The position numbers were made by a program, and so were the translations under genes. Below, piece after piece: positions 49,531 to 60,300 of a stretch of 64,000 nucleotides of DNA. Numbering within the stretch: the first letter of the stretch is position 1; every line of letters starts with the position of its first letter. Source of the stretch: Candidatus Poribacteria bacterium (lineage in GTDB: Bacteria > Poribacteria > WGA-4E > WGA-3G); NCBI GenBank assembly GCA_022821495.1, contig JAJEDN010000114.1, forward strand, positions 47,265-111,264. Direction: 5' to 3'. Below the pieces are notes generated by a model that was not told the DNA's origin, searched no databases, and was given only the letters and a program-made list of their open reading frames with translations.

Positions 49531-52500
49531 TTAATCGGAGGAGGGTTTCCACCAAGGGGCAATTCGAGGGGGTGAACCCGCCGAAAGTTTCTCACCACGA
49601 CAATACTCACGAAGTTTTCTACCAAAAATTTCAATATTGCGTTTTGTTGACGATGAATTTTCCCACCGGGCCCAAAATCGATCGACAAGAGCAATCAATT
49701 TGGGATCTTCATCTTGGAGTTCCTGACCGAGCTCTTCTTCGTGGATTTGACGACACCAAACGCGGGCAGTAGGTGATAGAGCAGGTTTTATTTGTTCAAA
49801 AACGGAGGAGATTCGGAATAGGTCGCGCGTTCGTAAGGCTTCCCGATAAACTTCACGGCAACTGCGTTCCTGCTGTGCAACTTCGTACGCCCACCAAGCG
49901 TGCCCACGAACCCACTGGCTTGGATCATCTGATTTCAGTTGTTCAAGTTTCTCAATTGCTTTGTCGTTTCCAAACCACGGTAAAATAGAAATACCCAGAT
50001 TCCGTTCTTTTGCGTAAGGACTTTCTAAGTACTCCTGTGTCACCAAATTCCACAACTCTTCCTGACCTTCTCCTACTAAAGCAGCCAGGGTCATGAACAT
50101 AATTTCTTCGTCGTTTAGACACTCCTCCAGCAGTTTGCGTCTGAGGTCGTGATGTTCCGATAATCTACACTCCTCAACCCGCCAGAGTTGATCAAGAAAT
50201 GTTTCCACGCCGTAGTAAGTTAAACAAACTATTTTAAAGCCTTTAGCGTTCGATTGATGATAATGTAGCATTGCGACAGCGAGTTGGAAACGCAATAACA
50301 AACAGAAAATGGCATCTGTGAGATCACTCAAAACTTGGCAATACCATGGAGATTTGGAAAGCATATCTAAATATTCGTTTGCTAATTGTAAGAAGTCGGT
50401 CATATTCTGTTCTGCCCAAGTCCGAAGAACTTTTCGATTAACCGAAAATCTTATTTCCGAATTATAATCGAAATCTACCTCAGCACCTCGGAGAATCGAA
50501 AACATCCTAGCCATAAGATCTCTGCCCCACCGCATCAGATCGTTGCACCGATCTGGTAGGCAGAGAAATGAACCCACAACTCCTGATGGTAGCCACGACA
50601 TTAGTGTATCATAAGAGGGAATATCTCCACCTTCGTAAATAGGTATTATGAACCGTTTACCATGTCGAGAAAAAAGGTGTTTTCGTATTTTTTCATCAGT
50701 TAACGTTTCAGCCAAAAACTGATTTGGATCAGACAACGCTAGCCTGAGCATTGGAAATGTTTGAGTCGAATCGGGATCTCTGATCTTCAATGCTTCTAAT
50801 GCATAATTTACTGTGTTTTCATCAACTGGAGCACCATAAGCGTAAAGCATACACCAGAATTCTTCCTCTGAGCATTCTTTCGATTCGCCATTGTCCTCGG
50901 TTTGATTATCAGGTGACGAAGACCAAAGTGTTTCCAACTTCTGTTGTGCCAATTTCACAATTGTTTTAGGTAATAATATCCCAAGCAAACAGGGGAGCGT
51001 ATCATAGCAAATTGAAACTCTAAGTGGCTCATGTGAAGCCAGAAAATTAAACCAATCGGTTAACTTCTTTTCAGAAGCACAGAAAAGAAGGGTTTCTGTC
51101 AGTAAGGAGGTCAAATAAACAGCATCGGAAGATGAACTATCCGCCTGAGCGTCTTGAACGAGACGTTGTTTCATTTCCAAAATTGCTTCTGTAATTTTTG
51201 CGCAATCGTCAAGTTGAAAAATAAGCCCAGGAATTGACAAGAGGTTAAACTGGGGGTGTTCATTGTTCAGAGGGTTAATTTTAAGACAACAGGCAAGTTT
51301 TGCGTAACTCTCAGGGTTGTATTTAGCAATCCACGGAAGCAAGTTGTCTATACAAGAATCCTCTAAGGTCATTGATGCACTTCGACTCAGTTCAGCATTC
51401 TTTGATATATAGTTCAAAAGTTTTTTGATTTCAACCATATCTTCACTACGCAAATCAGGCAAGTCTGTCCGAACCGCTAAATAGTCAAGCCCGTGGTAAT
51501 TACCTTTTACATTCGCTTCCGGTGATTCACCTGTTAGCAACTGTTCTTGATTAGAAACCCGATCAAAAGCGGATTTGAAGTTACGACGGAATTCAGCTGC
51601 GCGGGCGTACAACTCTCTATCTTCTTCTGAGAGAGGTCGTTGCAAGAGAGAGGGTAGATCCGCTACTTGAAGATTAGCAGCTAACTCATAAATCCCACTT
51701 AACAAAAATTCATTGCCCTCGGCTCGTTCTGCCAACGAATGCAAATCGTCTAAAACCATTTCAGTGTATCCCCATCGCATCAGTCTGCCGAGATGCTCAC
51801 CAAAATGGAAAAGTCTACGGCTGTTTTTGTCAGACTTTTTTCCGCTCTGTAAGCCTGCATAGCAATTTGCAAGTGTTTCTAGAAATTGAGGCTCTGGTCT
51901 TTGGGATAGAATTGAGATAGCAGCCCGTGATAATTGAACTCGTATATCATCCTTTTCCCGAGGAAATTGGTTCCCTTTATGACCAACATAGACAATATCT
52001 TCTGATTCATCATCAGTCGATGGAGCGAGAAACCATTTAGTAAGACGCAATCTTAATTGATCAATCTGACCGGTTTGGTGTAACCAGACCTTGGCGAGAG
52101 GTCCAATGAGTGCTTCTTCATAATTCGGTCGATTGTGAGTTTCCAACTGAACTTTGACAAATTGTGCATAGGCATCGGTATCAGTCTGGACCCAAAAGGA
52201 AATGCGCCTATCGGTAATCTGGGCATTGTGATTATCAAACCACGCTAGCATCAAGGCAGCTCGTTTTTGTGAAAGTTGGTCTTTTGGAATATTAGGTTCG
52301 GGAGATATCGCAGTGATTTGTAGAGCGACAAATAGTGCCTCTGTCCTTAGATCTTCTGAAGGAATTGGCTCAAGCGCGTTCTGAAAACCCTCGGCGAAAT
52401 CTTTAATTCCGATAAATTCCGTACAATCAAACAGGTTAGCAAGGTAAAGGGCCCAACCGAGTACAATATGATCTTCACTTAACTCGGCTTTCCTTTTATG

Positions 52501-54231
52501 TGCCTTAAGGGCAATCCGTTGTTCTTTAAGGTCTCGACGGATTTGAGGGTAATTAGGAAAACAGTCCTTAAGCAGTTCTACAGAAACTTGTGGGGCATTA
52601 TCAACATCAATCCACTTTGTTTCCTGTGCAAGTTTTGCAAGATCATCCTGAGCATCTTCAATGCTCTGCCAATCAAGTTTTTCCCGGATTTGTGGGTCTC
52701 CCGTGTATTTGATTTTGTGAAGCAAATCTGCCCATAAAACCATTTCCTTGGTCACAACATCAAATGAACCAAATTCAGTTCGTAGTTCAACGCATCTCTG
52801 AAAATACCGAGGAATTCTTGCAATGCCTATCAATGAATCCGACAAGTCATCAAGTTGGAGTCCTTTTCGGGTTAGTGCCTCCTGCAGTTCAGAGTCATTA
52901 AAAGGATCAACAGAAATTTTATGACACCCGTTCCAAAAATAATTCCCAAAATCGTAGTCATCCAAAGGACGCGTGGTCAACAGAAAACGAAGTCTATCTC
53001 TCCACTCACTTTCGTCGTTCCTAAAGTATTCAGCGAGAATTCGCTGTGCTGCCTCAATTGCATTCCGTTCATTGACCCCATCAAGGATAATAAGCGTTTT
53101 ACGCCAGATTTTTGCGGGCTTGTTCCGAAGTTTGCTGATTTTTCCTTCTTCGTAAGACGGATAGATTAAACTAAAACAGGTGTAAAACAAATCAGATATG
53201 GACTTGGCATCTCTCCAGTCTCTACTATCTAACCAAAAAGTGACAACATTTTCATTCTTACAGATTGCTTTCATACACTTGGCAGCAAGCCATGTTTTTC
53301 CATGACCTTCCTTGCCTTCAAGATAGCAGACGGGCACCCCCGAGGCTTCCCACCAATTCGCAATTTCTGATTCTAGAGATTCCCGCTCTATTGCCTCGGA
53401 CAAGTTGATAGGATTAAAACCTTTGGCCCTACCAAAATGCTTAAGTAGATATTGTTCAATGTCCTTTTGAACATGTCTTTGGGTTTGGATTCCATCTTTC
53501 AACTTATCTCGGACATCCTTTATTTTCCGGTGTGTCTTTGGTTCACCCCTTGCTATTTGAATCCAATCTGAGAATTCCTGATCGGTGTCTGAAGGGTCAA
53601 AGAAATCGCGGATGTCCTTCCAAAAGGTAACACACAACGCCCCAAGCTCTGATAGTTCATCAGTTAGTTCAAGTACAACGATGTCCAAGCCAGTATCTTC
53701 TGAAACGGCATCCAATGTATCATGCAGTTGCGCGGCATCGCGAGATACAACTAAAACATAGACTTGGAGGTCTTGTAGGGTGCGGTTTACTTGACGAATG
53801 TCCCCCTCAATTTCTTTCGCATTGAGACTTGTTCTATCACTATAATTTTTTGCCTGTATTGATACCTCACCTGTCAGGCTCCTAGCATCACCACTTGGTT
53901 GGCCCCCAGATCTCGCAACCACAAACGGAATATTGAGGAATGATTTTAGCAATACGGCAGCGAGTTTTTCAAAGTCTGCAGGTTTTACCGACTGGACGAG
54001 TTCTTTTAACTTTTGCCAACCCTCTTCTGCCGAAAGCGTGTCGCTTTGCTTGACTGTTCCATCCTCGTCTGGAGACGGATTTTGCCCTGATTTGAGATTA
54101 ACCTGAAATTTCACCTCGTGGGTTTCATCCCAATAGTCAGCAAGGCTATGGGTATCCCAAAATTCCCCGATTTCCTCTGGTGTTGCATCCGGAGGTGGCA
54201 TTGGATCCCGTTTTTTATTTTTGTCTGCCAT
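49531..54231 (-). CDS. BrnA/CopG-like antitoxin N-terminus fused to Mrr-like PD-(D/E)XK nuclease, STAND-type NTPase and large C-terminal region
   Basis: N-terminus PPPDATPEEIGEFWDTHSLADYWDETHEVKFQVNLKS; nuclease GDARSLTGEVSIQAKNY; Walker A LEGKEGHGKTWLA; Walker B TLIILDGVNER; sensor FLLTTRPLDD. Confidence 0.82.
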   Translation of the reverse strand: MADKNKKRDPMPPPDATPEEIGEFWDTHSLADYWDETHEVKFQVNLKSGQNPSPDEDGTVKQSDTLSAEEGWQKLKELVQSVKPADFEKLAAVLLKSFLNIPFVVARSGGQPSGDARSLTGEVSIQAKNYSDRTSLNAKEIEGDIRQVNRTLQDLQVYVLVVSRDAAQLHDTLDAVSEDTGLDIVVLELTDELSELGALCVTFWKDIRDFFDPSDTDQEFSDWIQIARGEPKTHRKIKDVRDKLKDGIQTQRHVQKDIEQYLLKHFGRAKGFNPINLSEAIERESLESEIANWWEASGVPVCYLEGKEGHGKTWLAAKCMKAICKNENVVTFWLDSRDWRDAKSISDLFYTCFSLIYPSYEEGKISKLRNKPAKIWRKTLIILDGVNERNAIEAAQRILAEYFRNDESEWRDRLRFLLTTRPLDDYDFGNYFWNGCHKISVDPFNDSELQEALTRKGLQLDDLSDSLIGIARIPRYFQRCVELRTEFGSFDVVTKEMVLWADLLHKIKYTGDPQIREKLDWQSIEDAQDDLAKLAQETKWIDVDNAPQVSVELLKDCFPNYPQIRRDLKEQRIALKAHKRKAELSEDHIVLGWALYLANLFDCTEFIGIKDFAEGFQNALEPIPSEDLRTEALFVALQITAISPEPNIPKDQLSQKRAALMLAWFDNHNAQITDRRISFWVQTDTDAYAQFVKVQLETHNRPNYEEALIGPLAKVWLHQTGQIDQLRLRLTKWFLAPSTDDESEDIVYVGHKGNQFPREKDDIRVQLSRAAISILSQRPEPQFLETLANCYAGLQSGKKSDKNSRRLFHFGEHLGRLMRWGYTEMVLDDLHSLAERAEGNEFLLSGIYELAANLQVADLPSLLQRPLSEEDRELYARAAEFRRNFKSAFDRVSNQEQLLTGESPEANVKGNYHGLDYLAVRTDLPDLRSEDMVEIKKLLNYISKNAELSRSASMTLEDSCIDNLLPWIAKYNPESYAKLACCLKINPLNNEHPQFNLLSIPGLIFQLDDCAKITEAILEMKQRLVQDAQADSSSSDAVYLTSLLTETLLFCASEKKLTDWFNFLASHEPLRVSICYDTLPCLLGILLPKTIVKLAQQKLETLWSSSPDNQTEDNGESKECSEEEFWCMLYAYGAPVDENTVNYALEALKIRDPDSTQTFPMLRLALSDPNQFLAETLTDEKIRKHLFSRHGKRFIIPIYEGGDIPSYDTLMSWLPSGVVGSFLCLPDRCNDLMRWGRDLMARMFSILRGAEVDFDYNSEIRFSVNRKVLRTWAEQNMTDFLQLANEYLDMLSKSPWYCQVLSDLTDAIFCLLLRFQLAVAMLHYHQSNAKGFKIVCLTYYGVETFLDQLWRVEECRLSEHHDLRRKLLEECLNDEEIMFMTLAALVGEGQEELWNLVTQEYLESPYAKERNLGISILPWFGNDKAIEKLEQLKSDDPSQWVRGHAWWAYEVAQQERSCREVYREALRTRDLFRISSVFEQIKPALSPTARVWCRQIHEEELGQELQDEDPKLIALVDRFWARWENSSSTKRNIEIFGRKLREYCRGEKLSAGSPPRIAPWWKPSSD

Positions 54232-54502
54232 AATTCCTTCGCTCCGTTCTGGTCATATCCCTTGCACTGATAATCAACGCCCGACGATTTGGTTTTTGAA
54301 TGAAAAAAACGATGAGATAACGTCCCGCGTCTGTTTGTCCCATGGCCGAGTAAACATCTTCACCAACCCGATTGCCTTTAGAGATGAAACGAAAACGAGG
54401 ACGATTGCTTAAGACTTCTTCAACTTCCGTTTTTTCTACACCATGCTTTATCGCTAATTTCTCAACAAATTGTTGTTGCCATATAATCTCATCAATTTGC
54501 AA
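54215..54502 (-). CDS. BrnT-like toxin
   Basis: KHGVEKTEVEEVLSNRPRFRFISKGNRVGEDVYSAMGQTDAGRYLIVFFIQKPNRRALIISARDMTRTERRNYGR; overlaps the next gene by 17 nt. Confidence 0.8.
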   Translation of the reverse strand: MQIDEIIWQQQFVEKLAIKHGVEKTEVEEVLSNRPRFRFISKGNRVGEDVYSAMGQTDAGRYLIVFFIQKPNRRALIISARDMTRTERRNYGRQK

Positions 54503-54628
54503 ATTCCCGCTCCGGTTTCGTGTTGGCGTTCCGGTGATTAGCCTGGTGCTTGTAACGGTAAGTTTTCAGAAGTTAAAGTGCAAAGTCAGGCGAGTGCCAC
54601 ACACTTTCCCGGTTCTTTTTTCTTTTAG

Positions 54629-54657
54629 ATTATATCACATCGTCTATGTCTTTGCAA
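54629..54657 (-). promoter_or_regulatory. Sigma70-type promoter for toxin/STAND operon
   Basis: Minus strand TTGCAA (54652-54657), 17-nt spacer, TATAAT (54629-54634). Confidence 0.75.
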
Positions 54658-54712
54658 CATTTTGTTGGGGTTAGAACAGGGCGATTTAGTTTTCAGTTTT
54701 TTCGTCTAATTT

Positions 54713-54799
54713 CCGATCCCCAGGCCCGGTAGGTGCGGTTTCCTAACCGCATCGGATTTATAAAAAAGACGCGAAACCCGATGATTTCTTAAAACAGAA
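54713..54799 (-). repeat. REP-containing inverted repeat, left copy
   Basis: Contains TGCGGTT-tcct-AACCGCA next to GTAG; aligns over ~85 nt to the reverse complement of 61663-61750. Confidence 0.75.
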
Positions 54800-54806
54800 T
54801 AACTCT

Positions 54807-54885
54807 GATCTGATAGGGAGAGGCAGTCAGCCATCATGGAAGTGGTTATCAGAATCAAGATTTACAGGATTAGGGATGCTTTTGT
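54807..54885 (+). repeat. Imperfect direct repeat, right copy
   Basis: gatctgatagggagaggcagtcag...tcagaatcaagatttacaggattag. Confidence 0.7.
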
Positions 54886-54912
54886 TAAGAATGATTCGCT
54901 CCGTACTCATCT

Positions 54913-57267
54913 TCAGTTTTTAATATCTGCTGCATCCGCAGTCAAAAACCGATCCTCAATTTGCTGCCATACTTCAGGTGAAACACGTCCAGCCGCTTCT
55001 TTGCACGCAATGATGAATTCCACTGCCTCAAGATACGTGACATAAGCCGCCAACGTCTCGCGTGGAATAGCGATCATTTCGTCAGTGATACCTAAAACAG
55101 AGAGCCACGTATCGTGAATAGATTCCGCTGGGGGTTCAACAGATTTCCCTTCTGCTGCCGCCTTGATGATTTCCCGCTGTCCATCAAACCGCTGAACCAT
55201 CCGCTGTAGATCCACCTGTTTGAAAATTTTCATATCTTTCATACCCTTGACCAATGCTATTTGTTTCTGTAGTTGCTTATCAAACCGATTCCTGGATTGA
55301 GAGGACACAGACTGATAAAAATCAGCGTCTATATATTCGTAAAAATCTTGGTAGGGATAGAGGGCGAGGGCGATGTCTCGGTCGTGGTAGAGGTCTCGGA
55401 CGAGGGCGAGGGGGATGGCGATGTCTCGGTCAAGGGCGAGGGCGATGTCTCGGTCAAGAATGATGTCTCGGCAGAGGTCTCGGTCTCGGACGTGGTCAAG
55501 GTAGATGTCTCGGCAGAGGTCTCGGTCTCGGACGAGGGCGAGGTAGATGTCTCGGGTGAGGTCGAGGTAGATGTCTCGGCAGAGGTAGAGGTCTCGGCAG
55601 AGGGTGAGGTAGATGTCTCGGCAGAGGTAGAGGTCTCGGGCGGGGGCGTGATTAACGACGTTTTCAAACACCTCATAAATTTTATTGAGCAGCCACAGAG
55701 AAAAGAATTGGCGTAGGATAAATGATCGTTTGATAATGTTCTTGTACCGATCATCTGTGGTGTCTGTTTTCTGTTTTACCCATTGGGATAGTGATTCAAG
55801 ACCATCGGTATTGATCGATCTCGCGGCTTTCGCCTCCATCACCACAAGCAAATCATCTGCCTCGCGCATCAGGCCCGCAGTTAGTAAGAAGATTTCTCGC
55901 CACCGTGGGTCATGTAAATGTTGATTCACCAAGTCTTGAATTAATCGCGGATCGCCTACAATATAATTCGCCGTTAAATACTCCTGAAAGGTCAAGTGAG
56001 AGAAAGAGTATGAACCGTTGACTTGTTCAATGAAAAGCCCTGGCTCAACAAGAATTGCGTCTAGGATCCCGGAAGCATCAAATTCTGAGGATGTATTGGG
56101 CCTCCGTTGGTAAAATTCTTGAATCTGATCGATAAGTTCGTCCTCACTAAAAAGAAAACGATTTGCCTTGAAATTCTCTGCTGCAATTTCAGAAAGCATC
56201 TCTTTTATAGTCAGAATGTCCAAATACGGACTCACCGGTGAGTCTCTACGAACGTGTTTCTCCGCTGTCCACTTTTTGAGAAAAATACTGAGAATTCTTT
56301 TATAAAGGATCGCTCTATTTGGCGGAAAGCTTTGTGATTCTTCATAAATCGTACACAGCAGCGCGAGTGATAAAGGATTCTGCGCCAACGCTTTTATTGA
56401 TCTATACTCTGTGGCATTCAATGCTTCCAAACATCGTTCGGACGTTTTCATCTTTCGGTGGGCCCCTGATGCAAACCAATTGTTGATGTAGTCTTGAATC
56501 TGCGAATCATCAAAGTCTGCGATCTCCACTACAGCAAATTTTGTAAACCCTCCGGTGTAAGCACCCTCTCGCAAGGAAACAATAAAGCGGTTTCGGGTAT
56601 ATTGATCGACGAAATCCTTAATCTTATTGATGACGTTGTGAACGTTCGGAGTTGGCACCTCGTCAAGACCATCAAAGAGTATTAGGAGCTCACCCGCTTC
56701 CAACTTATCATTTGCCATTAGTTCAGGATACGGATAACCGCATACCTTAAACTCGTTGACAATCAATGCCTCAATAGCAATCTCATCCTCGGTGAATCTC
56801 TTCAGTTCAAGAAAAACGGGAGTACGCTCGTGTTTAAAATCGCCATCTTTCCGTTTCAGTGCTTCAAGCCCAACCTTGCGAAGGAAGGTTGATTTTCCAA
56901 CTCCAGGACCGCCGAGTACCATCAAATACTGTTCGTTATTGGCAACTCTCATCCCATCTTGGCGTTTACCTAAAGTTGAATCGAAATGCCGTTCACTGGA
57001 TTCTTGTAAAACTCTTTCAATATTTTCAGTCGATCCATAGGTCGCTGCTTTCCTCTTATCTAGGAACTGAACCGCTACATAGACCTCGTCAAGCGATCTT
57101 GCTGCTTCCATTCCAACGCAGGAGACTTTGAGTTGGCCGTGCCGCTTCTTGTAGGGATTATCATAATCGTGAGAGGCGTTTTTCGACCTTTGGCGTTTGT
57201 TTTTAACGCGCTCCCAGCCTTCTTTTACCACCTTTGTTAAAATCCCTATTCCGATCTTCTCAAGCAT
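54913..57267 (-). CDS. NACHT-type NTPase with RD-rich C-terminal repeat tract
   Basis: Walker [15 protein letters not shown], Walker [29 protein letters not shown]; repeats [38 protein letters not shown]. Confidence 0.88.
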   Translation of the reverse strand: MLEKIGIGILTKVVKEGWERVKNKRQRSKNASHDYDNPYKKRHGQLKVSCVGMEAARSLDEVYVAVQFLDKRKAATYGSTENIERVLQESSERHFDSTLGKRQDGMRVANNEQYLMVLGGPGVGKSTFLRKVGLEALKRKDGDFKHERTPVFLELKRFTEDEIAIEALIVNEFKVCGYPYPELMANDKLEAGELLILFDGLDEVPTPNVHNVINKIKDFVDQYTRNRFIVSLREGAYTGGFTKFAVVEIADFDDSQIQDYINNWFASGAHRKMKTSERCLEALNATEYRSIKALAQNPLSLALLCTIYEESQSFPPNRAILYKRILSIFLKKWTAEKHVRRDSPVSPYLDILTIKEMLSEIAAENFKANRFLFSEDELIDQIQEFYQRRPNTSSEFDASGILDAILVEPGLFIEQVNGSYSFSHLTFQEYLTANYIVGDPRLIQDLVNQHLHDPRWREIFLLTAGLMREADDLLVVMEAKAARSINTDGLESLSQWVKQKTDTTDDRYKNIIKRSFILRQFFSLWLLNKIYEVFENVVNHAPARDLYLCRDIYLTLCRDLYLCRDIYLDLTRDIYLALVRDRDLCRDIYLDHVRDRDLCRDIILDRDIALALDRDIAIPLALVRDLYHDRDIALALYPYQDFYEYIDADFYQSVSSQSRNRFDKQLQKQIALVKGMKDMKIFKQVDLQRMVQRFDGQREIIKAAAEGKSVEPPAESIHDTWLSVLGITDEMIAIPRETLAAYVTYLEAVEFIIACKEAAGRVSPEVWQQIEDRFLTADAADIKN
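55355..55650 (-). repeat. Degenerate tandem repeat encoding RD-rich tract
   Basis: Repeated tctcggcagaggtagaggtctcgg-type units within the NACHT gene. Confidence 0.85.
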
Positions 57268-57318
57268 TGTTTATCTCCTTGTTTTAATCGATGGGTTCCG
57301 GCATAAGGCTTGGAGCTC

Positions 57319-60300
57319 TTACGACTTTAATGCAGGTAATCCATTAACAATGTCTACCGTCTCTAAACTGACTGTGATGATCTGTCCAATCAGACGGAGG
57401 ATATACTCGGGATCTTCATCGCGATTTGGATCGTTCTTGATACCACTTCGTTTGTCTACCTTGACGCGATATTGATCCACGACCCACTCCAATGCAGACC
57501 GGTTCCCCAATCGATATTCAAATACTTCAGGCGGGATGCCCTCTAACATCAGAAAATTGTTGTATTTCAACTGCGTTTTGTCTGTGGAGAATTTCATTCG
57601 TTCTACACGCAGATTCACTTGCATGCTCGGCGTTTCAATCGGCTCAAGTTTATCGTATTCGGGTTGGGATTCGTAGGTGACGTGGAGGTTTGCCAACCGC
57701 GCGCCTGCCTTTGCAAACGTCCAGAAGTCTTCGGCAAAAGGGATATGCGGTAAGTCTCGTTTGAGGTTTTCTTGATACTGTGCGCGATAATCGGGATGGT
57801 GCAGTAATCCGTAGGTATAATGGAAGATGTCCCATTTGGTGATGGTCCGATCTCCGTAGTGTTTTTGAAACTGCGTCAACGCCCAATCCGTGATGTTCTC
57901 TCGACGATTTGTGCCATCCTCATCGTAGGTATAGAACGGAAAGCATTGAGAAGCCCCTTGTGGTAGGGCTTCAGGAATTTTATCCACCATTAATGCAAAC
58001 ATTGGCCACTGTTGTCCAACCTTAAGCCATATCACACGATTATCCAATTCAGCCTCGGGTGTCGGAAAAATAGATGGGAACACGTAAGTTCTCTGGATCA
58101 TCAATTTGTCAAAGTAGAGGTTGGATTTTGTAAATGGACGATAGAGAGAATTTCTTATCTGTTCCTGTGTAAACTCTACTAATTTGCCCTTTGTTAGTTC
58201 CGCCTTGAGTCGATCTGTCCATTTTATTTTTTTGCTGTCAGTTGAAACAAATTCGTCAACAGTTTGTGTCCGTTCAACATGCCGTTCCCACTTAGATGCC
58301 TCTGAGTTATAGAATTCTATCATCGCTTGCATATTGTCGGCGAGCGCGTCTCGGTTGAAGTTGTAAGCCCAGGCATCGCGGGCGGTTAGCACACCAACAC
58401 TATAAGTTTTGAAAATTGCATCTTTCACATCACTCAGCGCTGACTTGGCTACTTTGCTCCCCATCGGAATGAAAGTGTCAAAATCGGTGTGGAGATCTGC
58501 CGTGAGCCATGTATGTCGTTTATCAGGAGTCAGCATCTCCCATTCTATATTACCAATATGCTGGTTTTCGTCAAGGAACGCAAAGGTACGTGCTTTATTA
58601 CGTTCGGCAGCTTCGTCATTGTAAAGGATACGCGAAGCACCTTCAGCAGTTACGGCACAGTCCCTGTGTCTACTACTTTTGACGAAGATATTGACACTTA
58701 CGCCGACCTGAATGCCGAACACATTCGCATCCCCCGATTGTCCCTTACGAACGTTACCACCTAAATCCAGAATATAGAGCGTGTCAAACTCCTCGGAGAG
58801 GTGCTTTCGCATACCATCAAACATCTGCGCGTCAATAAAACTGTTGTTCGTCACAAACGCGACGACCCCCTCATCACCGAGTTTGTCCATTGCCCATCGG
58901 AAGGCTTTAACGTAAGGATCATAGAGTTTGTTTTTCAGTTGCGCCCTGGAGTCGGCTGCGAACGTGTTTCGTACGCGCGTGTCAACCGCTACATGCCGCC
59001 GGTTTTTGTTGTTATCGTTCTCGTTGTCTTGACTCGCATTGTAAGGTGGGTTGCCGATAACGACGAACATTGGCATCTCTCTCTGCTCCTCAACCCGAAG
59101 CGTATTCTCCGGTGTAAAGAAGGAAAATCGCCCTGTTTGGTGGGGCGCGTCCATTAAATCCACCGTATCAAACGTATCCACAAAGCAGATATGCGGAAAG
59201 GGTTCATAGCTGCCTGTCCGCTCAAAATAGGCGTGTTCAATGTTGAGATTTGCGATGTAATACGGAAGCAGCATCATCTCGTTACAGTGCAATTCATCGC
59301 GGTATTTCTGTGGTAACCGTCTGCCCTGAATCTCTTGCATGAGGCGCACGATAAAGTTACCGGTGCCAACAAACGGATCAATGATGTGGACCCCCATATC
59401 CGAAAGTGACCGTCCGAACTCGGTTTTAAGGACGTGTTCAACGCTTTTCACCATGAAATCCACGATGGGTTGTGGCGTGTAAACGATGCCGTGCGTATCG
59501 GCAACCTTCACCGAAAAGCCTTGAAAGAACTGCTCGTAGACCGTATTCAAAAACGACTGTTTTTGTGAGAAATCGGTGATAGTCGCAGCGGTTTTCTCAA
59601 TCGCAATGTAGAACGGATTTAGGGGACGCAGGAACTCGGAACGGCTTGGGGAACGCTGCGTAAGGACCTGGATTACCTTTTCAATTTCTTGGGCGATGAT
59701 GTTTCTATTGGTAAAATCGGGGTTGTCAAAAACGGTGCGGAAAATCCGTTCGGTGAGGAGGTGCTGGATGAGCATTTCTTCGACCTGTGCTTCGGTGAGG
59801 TTTGGGTCAATAGCGGCTCGGCATTGCTGATGGAAATTCGTAAAGGCTTGCCGAAACAATGGGTTGTCCTGCATCTCGGTCTCAACGCGCTGTGCGACAC
59901 CGCGGCCCAGTACCGGTACTTTCTCCCGAAACTCCTCTACTGCAGCATACCAATCGACGATGTTTTCCTCTTGATAGGCAAAGAAGGTGTTCAGCAGCTC
60001 GATAAGATTCTTTGGATCTGTCAGGTCGCGGTCAAGGCGGAGATGTCCGTTCTGATAGAGGAGTGCGCGTGTCGGGGATTGAATAATGATATTTTTAAAG
60101 GGATACCCTGCTTCCGATTTTCGGCGCGCTTCGGTCGGTAGATCGTCCTGTGTATCTTTTGCTTCCCAGTGTCCATGGGGTAAGTCGAAAGCATCAACGA
60201 CTTCACCGTCTAACTGGATGCGCCTGTTCGTTTTTGTATAGCGTGTCTTTTCGCAGACAAGGAGGAGGTCTGCTTGTCGGCAATAGTGTTGGAGGAGCGT

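Noticed and set aside
55355-55650. Possible CRISPR-like array
   Set aside because: Repeats are short, degenerate and in frame inside a coding gene, with no unique spacers.
55273-55754. Two overlapping ORFs (147 aa plus strand, 141 aa minus strand) over the NACHT repeat tract
   Set aside because: They arise from the repetitive DNA read in other frames; the NACHT frame has clear domains and explains the region.
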